From assembly GCF_046098205.1 (NCBI RefSeq), contig NZ_JBJURJ010000003.1, positions 124,001 through 188,000 of the forward strand: DNA of 64,000 nt, in the 5' to 3' direction. The notes beneath the pieces are model-generated. The model was not told the origin of the DNA, searched no databases, and was given only the letters and a program-made list of their open reading frames with translations. Every line of letters starts with the position of its first letter. Position 1 is the first letter of the stretch. This DNA is from Paenibacillus_AR mesotrionivorans. Its GTDB lineage: Bacteria; Bacillota; Bacilli; Paenibacillales; NBRC-103111. A program made the position numbers and the translations under genes. This document shows positions 42,445 through 51,124 of the stretch, one piece after another.

Positions 42445-43446
42445 ATGGATGATTCGAACGTACAAAACAATACCGATTTAATCGTGATCGGAGGCGGTCC
42501 CGCGGGGATTTTTGCCGCATTCTACGCCGGCATGCGCCATGCAAGCGTCAAATTAATAGAAAGCATGCCTCAGCTGGGGGGCCAGCTGGCTGCTTTGTAT
42601 CCGGAAAAGTACATCTATGATGTAGCCGGCTTCCCGAAGGTACGGGCCCAAGAGCTGGTGGATTCCTTGGTCAGCCAGATGAAGCAGTTCCCGGTGGAAG
42701 TGCAGCTGGAGGAAAAAGTCCTGAACGTGGTCAAGAAGGATGACCGTCTGTTCGAGGTGACCACCGACAAGCAGGTGCACACAGCCAAAGCCGTTATCAT
42801 TACAGCAGGCGCAGGCGCCTTCGAGCCGAAACGGCTGGATCTGCCTGAAGCCCGGCAATACGAGAAGAAAAACCTTCATTATTTCATTCAGGATCTGTCC
42901 CGCTTCGAAGGCAAGCGTGTGCTGGTCAGCGGCGGCGGCGACTCCGCAGTGGATTGGGCGATGATGCTGGAGCCGGTGGCCGCGCAGGTAACGCTGATCC
43001 ACCGCCGGGATAAATTCCGCGCCCATGAGCACAGCGTAGAACAGCTGATGAAGTCCAAGGTGCAGGTGGTTACCCCTAAGGAAATCACAGCTTTGCACGG
43101 ACAAGAGTATATTGAAGCAGTCACCATCAAGGACACCAAGTCCGGCGAGGAAACGCAAATGCCGGTGGATGCCGTGATTGTCAATTACGGATTTAACTCC
43201 TCACTCGGACCCATCGCCGAATGGGGCATTCATATTGAATCAGGCTCCATTGTGGTGGATACCAAGATGCAATCCAACATTGAGGGAATTTTCGCCGCGG
43301 GAGACATTACGACGTATCCGGGCAAGCTGAAGCTCATCGCGGTAGGTTTGGGCGAAGCGCCGACTGCCGTGAACAACGCCAAGGTCTATCTGGACCCGGA
43401 CGCCCGGCTTTCCCCGGGACACAGCAGCAGTATGAAGTTCCACTAA
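42445..43446 (+). CDS. yumC: YumC-type ferredoxin/flavodoxin-NADP+ reductase
   Basis: 333 residues, thioredoxin-reductase-like but without the CxxC pair. FAD motif LIVIGGGPAGIFAAFYAGMRH, NADPH motif VLVSGGGDSAVDWAMML, and GIFAAGDITTYPGKLKLIAVGLGEAPTAVNNA. Transfers electrons between NADPH and ferredoxin/flavodoxin. In a diazotroph it could contribute reductant to nitrogenase, which is inference. AAAGGGGAGC ribosome site. Confidence 0.93.
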   Translation: MDDSNVQNNTDLIVIGGGPAGIFAAFYAGMRHASVKLIESMPQLGGQLAALYPEKYIYDVAGFPKVRAQELVDSLVSQMKQFPVEVQLEEKVLNVVKKDDRLFEVTTDKQVHTAKAVIITAGAGAFEPKRLDLPEARQYEKKNLHYFIQDLSRFEGKRVLVSGGGDSAVDWAMMLEPVAAQVTLIHRRDKFRAHEHSVEQLMKSKVQVVTPKEITALHGQEYIEAVTIKDTKSGEETQMPVDAVIVNYGFNSSLGPIAEWGIHIESGSIVVDTKMQSNIEGIFAAGDITTYPGKLKLIAVGLGEAPTAVNNAKVYLDPDARLSPGHSSSMKFH

Positions 43447-43460
43447 ACCGCCTTCTATAA

Positions 43461-43549
43461 TAAAACCGCCGGTTAACCCACACGCCGCCTCCCTGCCAGA
43501 TGAAATGCCTTTGCAGGGGGCGGCTGTACGGTAACAGGCGGTTTTTTTC
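43461..43549. terminator. Long bidirectional terminator between yumC and the amidohydrolase
   Basis: Outer stem AACCGCC/GGCGGTT and inner stem GCCGCC-CCCTGC / GCAGGG-GGCGGC; seven T on the plus side and TTTTATT on the minus side. Confidence 0.8.
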
Positions 43550-43562
43550 ATGGAAACGTTGG

Positions 43563-44816
43563 CTATTCCATGGTCATCCGGAGCAGGGTTTCCACCAGGA
43601 TATCCGTGCCTTTGGCGATATCGCCGTATTCGGTAAACTCATCCGGATTATGGCTGATGCCGTCCTTGCTGGGGACAAAAATCATGGCGATAGGGGCAAA
43701 CCGGCCGACCATCATGGAATCGTGGAAGGCGCCGCTGACCATTTTGTGATAAGGAATGTCCTTCTTTATACAGGCTTCCTCCAGCAGGCCCAAAATAGCG
43801 GGATCGGAGTGGGTGGGTTTGTCGTCGTTGATCTGCCGGATGTCCAGCTCCACCTTCCTGCGGGCCTCCACCTCCCGGAAGAACGTCTGGAGGCCGGCCA
43901 CCAGCTTGCTTTTGGTTTCATAATCGCTGTCGCGGATGTCGATAGAGAATTGGACCAGGCCGGAAATCACGTTGGAGGCATTGGGCACCACCTCCACCTT
44001 GCCCACTGTCCCCACCGTATCCGGGCTGGTGGAAGCCTTGGCCAGCCGTTCCAGCTCCAGAGCAATCTCACAGCAGGCCAGGAAAGCGTCATGGCGCAGG
44101 TGCATGGGTGTGCTGCCGGCATGGGATTGTTTGCCCCGGACGGACACCTCGAAATTGGTAGGCGCCGAGATGGTTTTCACCAGCCCGATGGGCAGGCCCA
44201 GAGATTCCAGCACGGCTCCCTGCTCAATATGGAGCTCGATGGCTCCGTGGACGGCTCCCCTGGCTATGGGGATATCCTTGAAGCGGGCCAGGTCATAGCC
44301 CAGATCCGCCAGTACCTCCGCCAGTGTCCGGCCCTCCTCGTCCTTCAGCCGCTCCGCATCCTCCAGAGTGAGTGCCCCTGCCAACGCGCGGCTGCCGAGG
44401 CAGTTCAGCCCGAAGCGGGTGGGCTCCTCGGAGGTGTACACCACAACCTCGATGGTCCGTTTGGGGGTAATCCCGGCGGCCCGAATCAGGCGCACCGCTT
44501 CCAGCCCCGCCACCACACCGGCCATACCGTCGTACATGCCGGCCTGGAGCACGGTGTCAATATGGGACCCGGTCCATACCGGGGCAAGCGACGGATCAGT
44601 GCCGGGCAATGCTGCAAAAATATTGCCAATAGCATCCTCCCGGACGGTTAAGCCCAGGGCGGCCATCTCCTCCTTGATGTAATTGCGCCCGGCAATCTCC
44701 ACCGGAGTGAACAGCACCCGGGTCGTTCCCCTGGACGGGTCGGAATTAAAGGTGTCCAGCTTCTCCAGAATCCGCGCAATATTATCGGCCGAAGCCTGTT
44801 CCGTCAGCAGCTTCAT
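43563..44816 (-). CDS. M20-family amidohydrolase, probable ureidoglycolate amidohydrolase
   Basis: 417 residues of the N-carbamoyl-amino-acid hydrolase/allantoate amidohydrolase family: TGSHIDTV, DGMAGVVAGLEAV, SEEPTRFGLNCLGSRAL, ELHIEQGAVLE, SHAGSTPMHLRHD, GAFHDSMMV. Metal ligands are present. A second family member (47209-48480) is the better allantoate amidohydrolase, and an AllE lies between. This one would then split ureidoglycolate to glyoxylate, ammonia and CO2, completing the pathway. Alternative: a beta-ureidopropionase or carbamoylase. GGAGGAGG ribosome site. Confidence 0.7.
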   Translation of the reverse strand: MKLLTEQASADNIARILEKLDTFNSDPSRGTTRVLFTPVEIAGRNYIKEEMAALGLTVREDAIGNIFAALPGTDPSLAPVWTGSHIDTVLQAGMYDGMAGVVAGLEAVRLIRAAGITPKRTIEVVVYTSEEPTRFGLNCLGSRALAGALTLEDAERLKDEEGRTLAEVLADLGYDLARFKDIPIARGAVHGAIELHIEQGAVLESLGLPIGLVKTISAPTNFEVSVRGKQSHAGSTPMHLRHDAFLACCEIALELERLAKASTSPDTVGTVGKVEVVPNASNVISGLVQFSIDIRDSDYETKSKLVAGLQTFFREVEARRKVELDIRQINDDKPTHSDPAILGLLEEACIKKDIPYHKMVSGAFHDSMMVGRFAPIAMIFVPSKDGISHNPDEFTEYGDIAKGTDILVETLLRMTME

Positions 44817-44841
44817 CCAAGCTCCTCCTCCCGGCTATCTA

Positions 44842-45795
44842 TTAACAGACCACATTCTGGGGCGCTGCCGTCAGCCATTTTTCTACATTATCAAATACGA
44901 TCTGCGCCCGGGTATCCAATGCTTCATGGGTAGCGAAGGCCACATGGGGGGCCAGCACCGTATTGGGCGCTCCCACCAAGGGATGGTCCGCAGGAACCGG
45001 CGGCTCCATCTCGTAAACATCAATCCCCGCTCCGCCCAGCTTCCCTTCATGCAGTGCCTGGGCCAATGCCGCATTGTCCACTACCGGTCCCCGGGCGGTA
45101 TTGATCAGCACGGCACCGGGCTTCATCAGCCCCAGCCGCCGGGCGTCAATCAGCTGCCGGGTCTCCCCGGTCAGCGGTACATGCAGCGAGACGATATCCG
45201 ACTCCTGCAGGAGTGTATCCAGGTCCGTGTATTCAATGCCGCTGTCCGCCGCCTCCTGCTTTTGGCTTCGGCTGTAGGCCAGCACCCGGCAGCCGAAGGC
45301 CTTGGCGATGCCGGCTGTTTTCAGGCCGATGGCGCCTGTGCCGACGATCCCGAAGGTTTTGCCGTACAGCTCGTAACCGATCAGTCCGTTTTTGGTCCCT
45401 TCTGCACGGGTGACCTTATCACAGGGGACAAGCCGCCGCAATACGGCAATGGCCAACCCGAAGGCCAGCTCCGCTACCGCATGGGTGGAATACCCCGCCG
45501 CATTGCATACCCGGATGTCCCGCTCCCGGCAGGCGGCCAGATCCACATGGTCCACCCCGGTGAAGGCTACCGAGATGAGCTCCAGAGACTGACAGGCTTC
45601 AATTACCCGGCGGTTCAGCGGCAGGTTGGAGATCAATAACACCTGGGCGCCCTTGGACCGCTCAATCAGCTCCTCATCCTCTTCCGTCCGGGTGGAGTAA
45701 TACGTGAAGGTGTGGCCGGAGGCCTCCAGGCCCGCCGCCAATTCCCTTACTCTGGCCTCCGGTATTCCCAAAGGCTCCAGCAGCACAATATGCAT
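44842..45795 (-). CDS. D-2-hydroxyacid dehydrogenase (possible glyoxylate reductase)
   Basis: 317 residues from ATG after AAGGGGAAAC. NAD motif GIVGTGAIGLKTAGIAKAFG, catalytic Arg in INTARGPVVDN, Glu in YEMEPPV and His in APHVAFATHEA are intact. In this ureide cluster the natural substrate may be glyoxylate released from ureidoglycolate (to glycolate). Phosphoglycerate dehydrogenase is less likely because there is no ACT domain. Confidence 0.82.
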   Translation of the reverse strand: MHIVLLEPLGIPEARVRELAAGLEASGHTFTYYSTRTEEDEELIERSKGAQVLLISNLPLNRRVIEACQSLELISVAFTGVDHVDLAACRERDIRVCNAAGYSTHAVAELAFGLAIAVLRRLVPCDKVTRAEGTKNGLIGYELYGKTFGIVGTGAIGLKTAGIAKAFGCRVLAYSRSQKQEAADSGIEYTDLDTLLQESDIVSLHVPLTGETRQLIDARRLGLMKPGAVLINTARGPVVDNAALAQALHEGKLGGAGIDVYEMEPPVPADHPLVGAPNTVLAPHVAFATHEALDTRAQIVFDNVEKWLTAAPQNVVC

Positions 45796-45856
45796 CGTTT
45801 GTTTCCCCTTTTCCAGCACAAATTGGTTAGTTACAATTTATTTGATTTACGCGGTT

Positions 45857-46047
45857 TTCTAACGGCGGTGAGAGACGCTATTTGCCTCTAAAACTGGGAT
45901 GTGAAAATCTAACGGAAACAGGAGACGTTATTGGACGACAATCGGGCTCCCGGAAGGCCAAAACGGTCAAATAGCGTCTCTGGCCGCCGTTAGAATTCGT
46001 GAAGGGGCATTTTCGCCGAAATAGCGGCTTCTACCGCCGTTAGAGCT
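45857..46047. repeat. Palindrome array A2 (forward-forward-reverse-reverse)
   Basis: 21 bp cores TAACGGCGG...GCTA begin at about 45860 and 45910 on the plus strand and, inverted, end near 45992 and 46042. Steps are 50-51 bp. It is the same arrangement and consensus as A1 at 13512-13702, 32 kb away. Confidence 0.85.
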
Positions 46048-46107
46048 TCCTCTAGCCCAACTCCGCCACTATCCCGGGCACAAGTCGGACTCCATGCCGG
46101 TCCGTCA

Positions 46108-46881
46108 CTACAGCTCAAAGCTCACGTCCCGGTTGCAGTCCTTGGAGTAAATATACGTAAACGGACCTCTGCCCACCCCGTAGGAGGCTTGGGGCACATA
46201 CGGACCGAACCAGACGAAATCGCCCTTCTTAATCGGAGACCACTTGTCGTCCAGCAAATACACACCCTCCCCCTCCAGCATGTACGCGCCATGCTCCTGG
46301 ACATGGGTTTCCACAAAAGGATGGCAGCCCCCGGGGGCAAAGGACAGAATGTGCATGTTCATATCAAAACCCAGCTCCACCGGAAGCAGATCCTTAATGA
46401 ACACATTCTCCATTCCGTCAAAAATACGGAACGGAATTTCGTTGGCATTGCCCCAGCAAACCCCAGCCTCCGTCCCTTCCAAGGGGATATACCGCTGTTT
46501 GTACAACAGAAGCTGCGCCGTTTCCCCCGTTGGATTGCGGAACCGGATGCCGCCTGCTCCCGCCGGGCTGAACACGTACCCCCCGGCAGCCAGCTCCTGC
46601 TCTTCCCCCGCCACAGTGGCCTGGCAGCTTCCCTCCACACAATACAGGAAGGACTCCACTCCCGCTTCATCCGCCAGCGCCCGGTCCGTCAGCGCTCCCG
46701 GTTCAGCTGCGATGATGTATTGGACGAAGCTGGCCCCCATCTTGGGGGAGGCCACAATGCTCACCTTGCACCCGGAAACGCCGGGAATCACATTATTGAC
46801 CAGACCTGTAGGCGGGATGACCGCATACAGCCCATGCTTGACCACAGCCCGCGTCGATAAAATATCATTGGGATATCCCAT
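46108..46881 (-). CDS. allE: (S)-ureidoglycine aminohydrolase (bicupin)
   Basis: 257 residues, two cupin domains. N-terminal RAVVKHGLYAVIPPTGLVNNVIPG and C-terminal metal site HILSFAPGGCHPFVETHVQEHGAYMLEGEGVYLL are typical of AllE/YlbA. Converts ureidoglycine to ureidoglycolate and ammonia. Surrounded by the two M20 hydrolases and allantoinase. Confidence 0.9.
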   Translation of the reverse strand: MGYPNDILSTRAVVKHGLYAVIPPTGLVNNVIPGVSGCKVSIVASPKMGASFVQYIIAAEPGALTDRALADEAGVESFLYCVEGSCQATVAGEEQELAAGGYVFSPAGAGGIRFRNPTGETAQLLLYKQRYIPLEGTEAGVCWGNANEIPFRIFDGMENVFIKDLLPVELGFDMNMHILSFAPGGCHPFVETHVQEHGAYMLEGEGVYLLDDKWSPIKKGDFVWFGPYVPQASYGVGRGPFTYIYSKDCNRDVSFEL

Positions 46882-46974
46882 AACTGACCTCCATTATACC
46901 GTATTCATCCTGCTGCCGCTTCATCCGGCGGGAACCGGCCAGCTTCCGGATGTGTGCGCTAACTGCGGCGCCAT

Positions 46975-47204
46975 CTAGGAGTTCGTCCGACAGAGTAGTT
47001 CGAGTAAATAAATTTTCATTCGTTTCATTCCTTACCGGGAAAGGGGTGCCTTGGATGCTCAAACACGTTTTGTCGGCCTTGATGGAATGGAATGTATAAG
47101 GTTTCAAAGCCGCCAAAAAACTCGCCCTCAAGTCACCCCTTTCCCTCCCAGTCTTTCCACATGAATATTTATTCGCTTATTCCTTTCGTCGGACAGACTC
47201 CTAG
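46975..47204. mobile_element. MITE-like element, 230 bp with long inverted ends
   Basis: Ends are CTAGGAGT-YY-GTCCGAC in inverted orientation. Imperfect similarity runs inward for about 80 bp and includes a perfect 12 bp pair GGGAAAGGGGTG/CACCCCTTTCCC. The outermost TA on each side could be a mariner/IS630-type TA target duplication. No transposase. A short open frame that crosses it is not convincing. A similar end (CTGTCCGTCGGACAGATTCCTA) is present at 60858-60880. The element sits inside the ureide cluster between allE and allC. Confidence 0.75.
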
Positions 47205-47208
47205 CACC

Positions 47209-48480
47209 CTAATATGCCCGCTTGTACAGCCACTCCGCCAGCACCTCCACGCCTGTGGCCAGATCGGCGGTGCTGCTGGATTCCAGCGGCGAATGGCTGA
47301 TCCCATTATGGCTCGGCACAAACAGCATAGTGGACGGGCATAGCCGGCTGATCACCTGGGTGTCATGCCCGGCACCGCTGAACATGTGGCGCCAGGGCAG
47401 GCGCTTCGCCTCGCAGATAGCCGCCAGCTCGCTGTTCATGGCCGGGTTCATCAGGGCTGGAGGCATGTTCATCCATTCCTCTACCTCCACCGATAACCCG
47501 CGCCCCCCGGCAATAGCCGCGAATGCCTGCCGCAGCTCCAGACAGAATGCCGCCAGCCGCTCCTCCACCGCATCCCGCACATCCACAGTAAAGCATACCT
47601 GGCCCGGAATCACATTCGAGGAATTGGGTGAAACCTCCAGCTGGCCCACCGTGGACACGAAGGGCTCCGGCTGGGTTAACGCTCGCCCTTCTATCCAGCC
47701 AATCATGGCGCCGGCGCCGGCCAAGGCATCATGACGGTATTTCATAGGGGTGGTGCCGGCGTGGTTGGCCGCCCCCTTCAGCCGCACCGTAAATCTTTTT
47801 TGGCCGACAATTCCCTCCACAATCCCTATGGTTTTGTTCTCCTTCTCAAGCACAAATCCCTGCTCGATATGCAGCTCGATAAATTCCGCAATATCCCTTC
47901 GTTCCGTCGGGCGGTAACGCTTCTGCCCGAAGCCTGCCCCGCTCATGGCCGCCGCCAGGGTGATCCCTTCCTTATCCGTCACCTCTGGCACCGCGCCGAG
48001 GCTGTAGCGTCCCACAATATTGCCGGAGCCCCAATAGGTCAGGGGAAACCGGCTTCCCTCCTCCTCGCAGAAGGAGACCACCTCAATGGTGCGCCGGGGA
48101 GAGCCGCAGTTCTCCCGCAGATACCGCAGGGCCAGCATACCGGCCAGAATGCCGTAGGCACCGTCGAACTTACCTCCGCAATTCACGGTATCCACATGGG
48201 AGCCGGTCAGGAGCACCCCGGCGTCCCGGTCTGTCCCGGACAACCGGCCATACAGGTTGCCGCAATCATCATAATACGGAGTGAGGCCAAACCGGCCCAT
48301 CCTCTCCTCCAGAGCCTGCTGTGCGGCAAGCCAGGCCGGGGTATACAACAGGCGGGTGACGCCCCCCTCCGCCGCTTGGCCGAATTGGGCCAGCCATTCC
48401 GTGGCTTCTTCAATATCCGAGTAGAGGCGGGAACGGCTGCTCTCGGACATGTGCAGGTGCTGCTTATGAACGTTCCCCAT
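47209..48480 (-). CDS. allC: Allantoate amidohydrolase
   Basis: 423 residues from ATG (MGNVHKQH) after AAAGGGGGG. M20 family: LTGSHVDTVNCGGKFDGAYGILAGMLAL, FCEEEGSRFPLTYWGSGNIVGRY, ELHIEQGFVLE, NHAGTTPMKYRHDAL, GAGHDTQV, HNGISHSPLE. These are standard allantoate amidohydrolase blocks. Gives ureidoglycine, CO2 and ammonia. It lies directly downstream of allantoinase (36 bp). Confidence 0.88.
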   Translation of the reverse strand: MGNVHKQHLHMSESSRSRLYSDIEEATEWLAQFGQAAEGGVTRLLYTPAWLAAQQALEERMGRFGLTPYYDDCGNLYGRLSGTDRDAGVLLTGSHVDTVNCGGKFDGAYGILAGMLALRYLRENCGSPRRTIEVVSFCEEEGSRFPLTYWGSGNIVGRYSLGAVPEVTDKEGITLAAAMSGAGFGQKRYRPTERRDIAEFIELHIEQGFVLEKENKTIGIVEGIVGQKRFTVRLKGAANHAGTTPMKYRHDALAGAGAMIGWIEGRALTQPEPFVSTVGQLEVSPNSSNVIPGQVCFTVDVRDAVEERLAAFCLELRQAFAAIAGGRGLSVEVEEWMNMPPALMNPAMNSELAAICEAKRLPWRHMFSGAGHDTQVISRLCPSTMLFVPSHNGISHSPLESSSTADLATGVEVLAEWLYKRAY

Positions 48481-48516
48481 CCCGGACCCCCCTTTCGCCA
48501 AGCTGCAGATTCATGG

Positions 48517-49896
48517 TTATATCGTTACGCGACGTTCCTCCCGGAGTAAAAGCCCCTGCGGGCTTCCGGCAAACCCCCGCTCCCAGTCATACACGACTGT
48601 TCCTCTCAGCACGGTTTGTTTGACCTGGCACTCCATGGTCCGGCCCACGTACGGATTTTGCTTGTGGCGGTCGAACAACTGACCGTGCTCCAGCACATAC
48701 GGAGCAAACTCCACGATAGCCACATCCGCATCGGCCCCGACGGTTATCTCCCCCTTTCGGGGGTGAAGCCCGAAGCGCTCCGCCGGATGGGTGGCCAACG
48801 CCCGGCACAGCAGAGGCAGCGGCAGTCCGCGCCGCACATGCCCCTCTCCCAGCAGCAGCTCCAAAGAGCTTTGGGCTCCGGAGATGCCGCCCCAGATCTC
48901 AAACCAGCTGGAGGCGGTTTTCATATCCGGGGGACAGGGGGAGTGGTCGGAGGTAATCATATCGATCTCCCCCCGGCCAAGAGCCTGCCACAGCCCCTCC
49001 TGCTCCCTGGCGGTGCGCAAGGGCGGGGCGCATTTGGCCAAAGGACCGATGTCCCTCATCGCCTCCTCCGTCAGCACCAGATAGTGGGGGCAGGTTTCCA
49101 GGGTCACATCCTGTCCGGCCGCCCGGGCAAGACAGATTTCCTCCACTGCCTCCGGGGTGCTAATGTGTACAAAATGAAGGGCGCAGCCTGTTAACCGGGC
49201 ATAAAACAAAGCCCGCTTCACCGCCTCCACCTCCGCGTATACCGGACGGGACCGGGCATAATCCAATGCCGACTCCCGGCCGCTTGCGATCGTATGTGCC
49301 GCCAGCGCCGAAACAATCTGCTCACTCTCCGCATGGAGCGCCAGGATCTTGCCCAGCCGGGCGATTTCCGCCATCCCCGCATACAGCGTGGTGTCGTCCA
49401 CCTCCCGGAAGGCCCCCTCCTGCTTGCCGCCGGCTGCGGACAGGAAGGCCTTGTAGCCTACCACTCCCTGCTTGGCCAGCGGCTCCAGCTGCTCCAGGTT
49501 GCCGGGCACCAGCCCGCCCCAGAAGGCATAGTCCACACGAGAGCGGTCCTTGGCCAGACTCTCCTTCAGGGCCAACGCTTCTGTGGTAGTGGTGGGCGGC
49601 AGCCCGTTCAGCGGCATATCGAAGCAGGTGGTGCAGCCTCCGGCAGCCAAGGCGGCCGTTCCCGTGGGAATCCCCTCCCATTCGGCCAAACCCGGCTCGT
49701 TCAAGTGGACATGGATATCGATCATGCCGGGAACCACAGTCGCCCCATCCGCCTGGATGATGCTGTCCGCAGAACCGTCCAGGGTTTCCGCCAAGGTGGC
49801 AATCACACCGTCCTTGATGCCGATATCCAGCTTCCGCACCTCGTTTCGCAGCACTACATGCCCGCCTTTGATCACCGTATCGAATGATTGTGTCAT
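48517..49896 (-). CDS. allB: Allantoinase
   Basis: 459 residues; ATG of MTQSFDTVIKGGHVV chosen, as upstream ATGs touch the ribosome site. Cyclic amidohydrolase with DIHVHLNEPGLAEWEG (metal His-x-His), carboxylated Lys in GVVGYKAFLS, LHAESEQIV, FVHISTPEAVE, CPHYLVL and SDHSPCPPDMK with Asp ligand. Opens allantoin to allantoate. Usual length for AllB/PucH. Confidence 0.92.
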   Translation of the reverse strand: MTQSFDTVIKGGHVVLRNEVRKLDIGIKDGVIATLAETLDGSADSIIQADGATVVPGMIDIHVHLNEPGLAEWEGIPTGTAALAAGGCTTCFDMPLNGLPPTTTTEALALKESLAKDRSRVDYAFWGGLVPGNLEQLEPLAKQGVVGYKAFLSAAGGKQEGAFREVDDTTLYAGMAEIARLGKILALHAESEQIVSALAAHTIASGRESALDYARSRPVYAEVEAVKRALFYARLTGCALHFVHISTPEAVEEICLARAAGQDVTLETCPHYLVLTEEAMRDIGPLAKCAPPLRTAREQEGLWQALGRGEIDMITSDHSPCPPDMKTASSWFEIWGGISGAQSSLELLLGEGHVRRGLPLPLLCRALATHPAERFGLHPRKGEITVGADADVAIVEFAPYVLEHGQLFDRHKQNPYVGRTMECQVKQTVLRGTVVYDWERGFAGSPQGLLLREERRVTI

Positions 49897-49921
49897 GCCC
49901 ATTCCCCCATAGGATTGAATC

Positions 49922-49949
49922 GGCCCCGGAACCAATTGTTCCGGGACCG
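49922..49949 (-). terminator. Hairpin between the ABC binding protein and allantoinase genes
   Basis: GG-CCCGGAAC / GTTCCGGG-CC with a small AATT loop and no clear T run. Probably gives partial termination or RNA protection, so that the binding protein is made in excess of the enzymes. Confidence 0.55.
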
Positions 49950-49969
49950 GCTTTGGACGTAAGCGATTC

Positions 49970-51097
49970 TTATTTCAGCTCCGCCTTAATCAGGTCAGGC
50001 GCCACTTCCTTCAGCAGGCCCAGTTGATGGTAGCTTTTCGGATCCTGAAGCTCCTTGATATTGCCCGCACCCTTCAGGTATTCGCCCACGGCAGGACCGT
50101 TGCTGTCGTTCAGGTAGTTGTTGTTGACCTCCATGCTGTACTTGTTCCGGTTCATAATCTCCGTCAGCTCCGCCTCGCTCAAGTGAAGCTCCGGCGCCAG
50201 AATCTTGATGGCCTCTTGACGGTTATTGTTGATGTAATCGGTGGCTTTTTTGAGAGCGCCCAAAACCGCCTTGATGGTGTTGGGGTTCTTCTCCAGGAAG
50301 CCGTCGGTGACCTGAATGGTGGTATGTACACTCATCCAGTTCACATCCCCCTTCTTCTCGGGAAGCTCCGCCTTGGTGCCGCTGAACAGGAACTTGCCGC
50401 CGCCTTGAATGGCCTTGGTAATAAACGGCTCCCAAGCGGCCATGGCGTCAATATCGCCCTTTTGCAGCGCTGTTACCGCATCACTAGGGGCCAGATTCAC
50501 ATATTTGATCTTGCTTGCGTCCACACCCAGCTCCTTGGCCATATTGTTGATGGCAATGACTACGTCGGCTCCACTGGGAACGCCGATGGTTTTGCCCTCC
50601 AGATCCTTGGCGCTGTTCAGCACCAGGTTCTTGCCCCCTACTACCGCCTGAGTGCCGGCAATTTGGGCCAGAGGAGCTACAATCTTCACCTTTACTTTAT
50701 TGGAGGTAAGAATAATATCCATGAAGTTGGTTTGGATGCTGATGGGCGCACTGCCGCCGGCAACCATGGGGCCGATGTCCGGGCCGCTTTCGATCAGCTG
50801 GCTGGTAACCTCCAGCCCGGCTTCCTTAAAGTACCCCAGCTTGTCGGCAATGATCTGCTGGGAGGAGATTTGAGCGTCGCGTACCCCCACCAGGGTGAAG
50901 CTTTTGGTTTCGACGGCGCCGCCTGCCGCTGTGGATGGAGACGGAGCCGTGGAAGCGCCGGAGGCTGTGGTTGGTGCTGCTGTAGCTGCTGCAGAGGGGG
51001 ATGAAGCGGTTTTCTCGTCAGCTCCGCAAGCGGAAGCAAATACCATCAGGACAAGCAGCATGGACAAGGACAAAAGAGACAAGCGCGATTTCAACAT
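49970..51097 (-). CDS. ABC transporter substrate-binding lipoprotein (SsuA/NrtA/TauA-like)
   Basis: 375 residues. Lipoprotein signal peptide ending LVLMVFASAC, a Ser/Thr/Ala/Pro-rich linker, then an NMT1/SsuA-like domain (FTLVGVRDAQISSQQIIADKLGYFKEAGLEV, GVPSGADVVIAINNMAKELGVD, WMSVHTTIQVTDGFLEKNP). Imported ligand not known; context argues for allantoin or another ureide rather than a sulfonate. Operon with permease and ATPase upstream. Confidence 0.85.
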   Translation of the reverse strand: MLKSRLSLLSLSMLLVLMVFASACGADEKTASSPSAAATAAPTTASGASTAPSPSTAAGGAVETKSFTLVGVRDAQISSQQIIADKLGYFKEAGLEVTSQLIESGPDIGPMVAGGSAPISIQTNFMDIILTSNKVKVKIVAPLAQIAGTQAVVGGKNLVLNSAKDLEGKTIGVPSGADVVIAINNMAKELGVDASKIKYVNLAPSDAVTALQKGDIDAMAAWEPFITKAIQGGGKFLFSGTKAELPEKKGDVNWMSVHTTIQVTDGFLEKNPNTIKAVLGALKKATDYINNNRQEAIKILAPELHLSEAELTEIMNRNKYSMEVNNNYLNDSNGPAVGEYLKGAGNIKELQDPKSYHQLGLLKEVAPDLIKAELK

Positions 51098-51124
51098 GTA
51101 GGTTCCTCCCCGATTTGGATTGAT

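Noticed and set aside
46865..47131. 88-codon open frame across the MITE-like element
   Set aside because: Its bounds cut through the inverted ends, and no ribosome site or family was seen.
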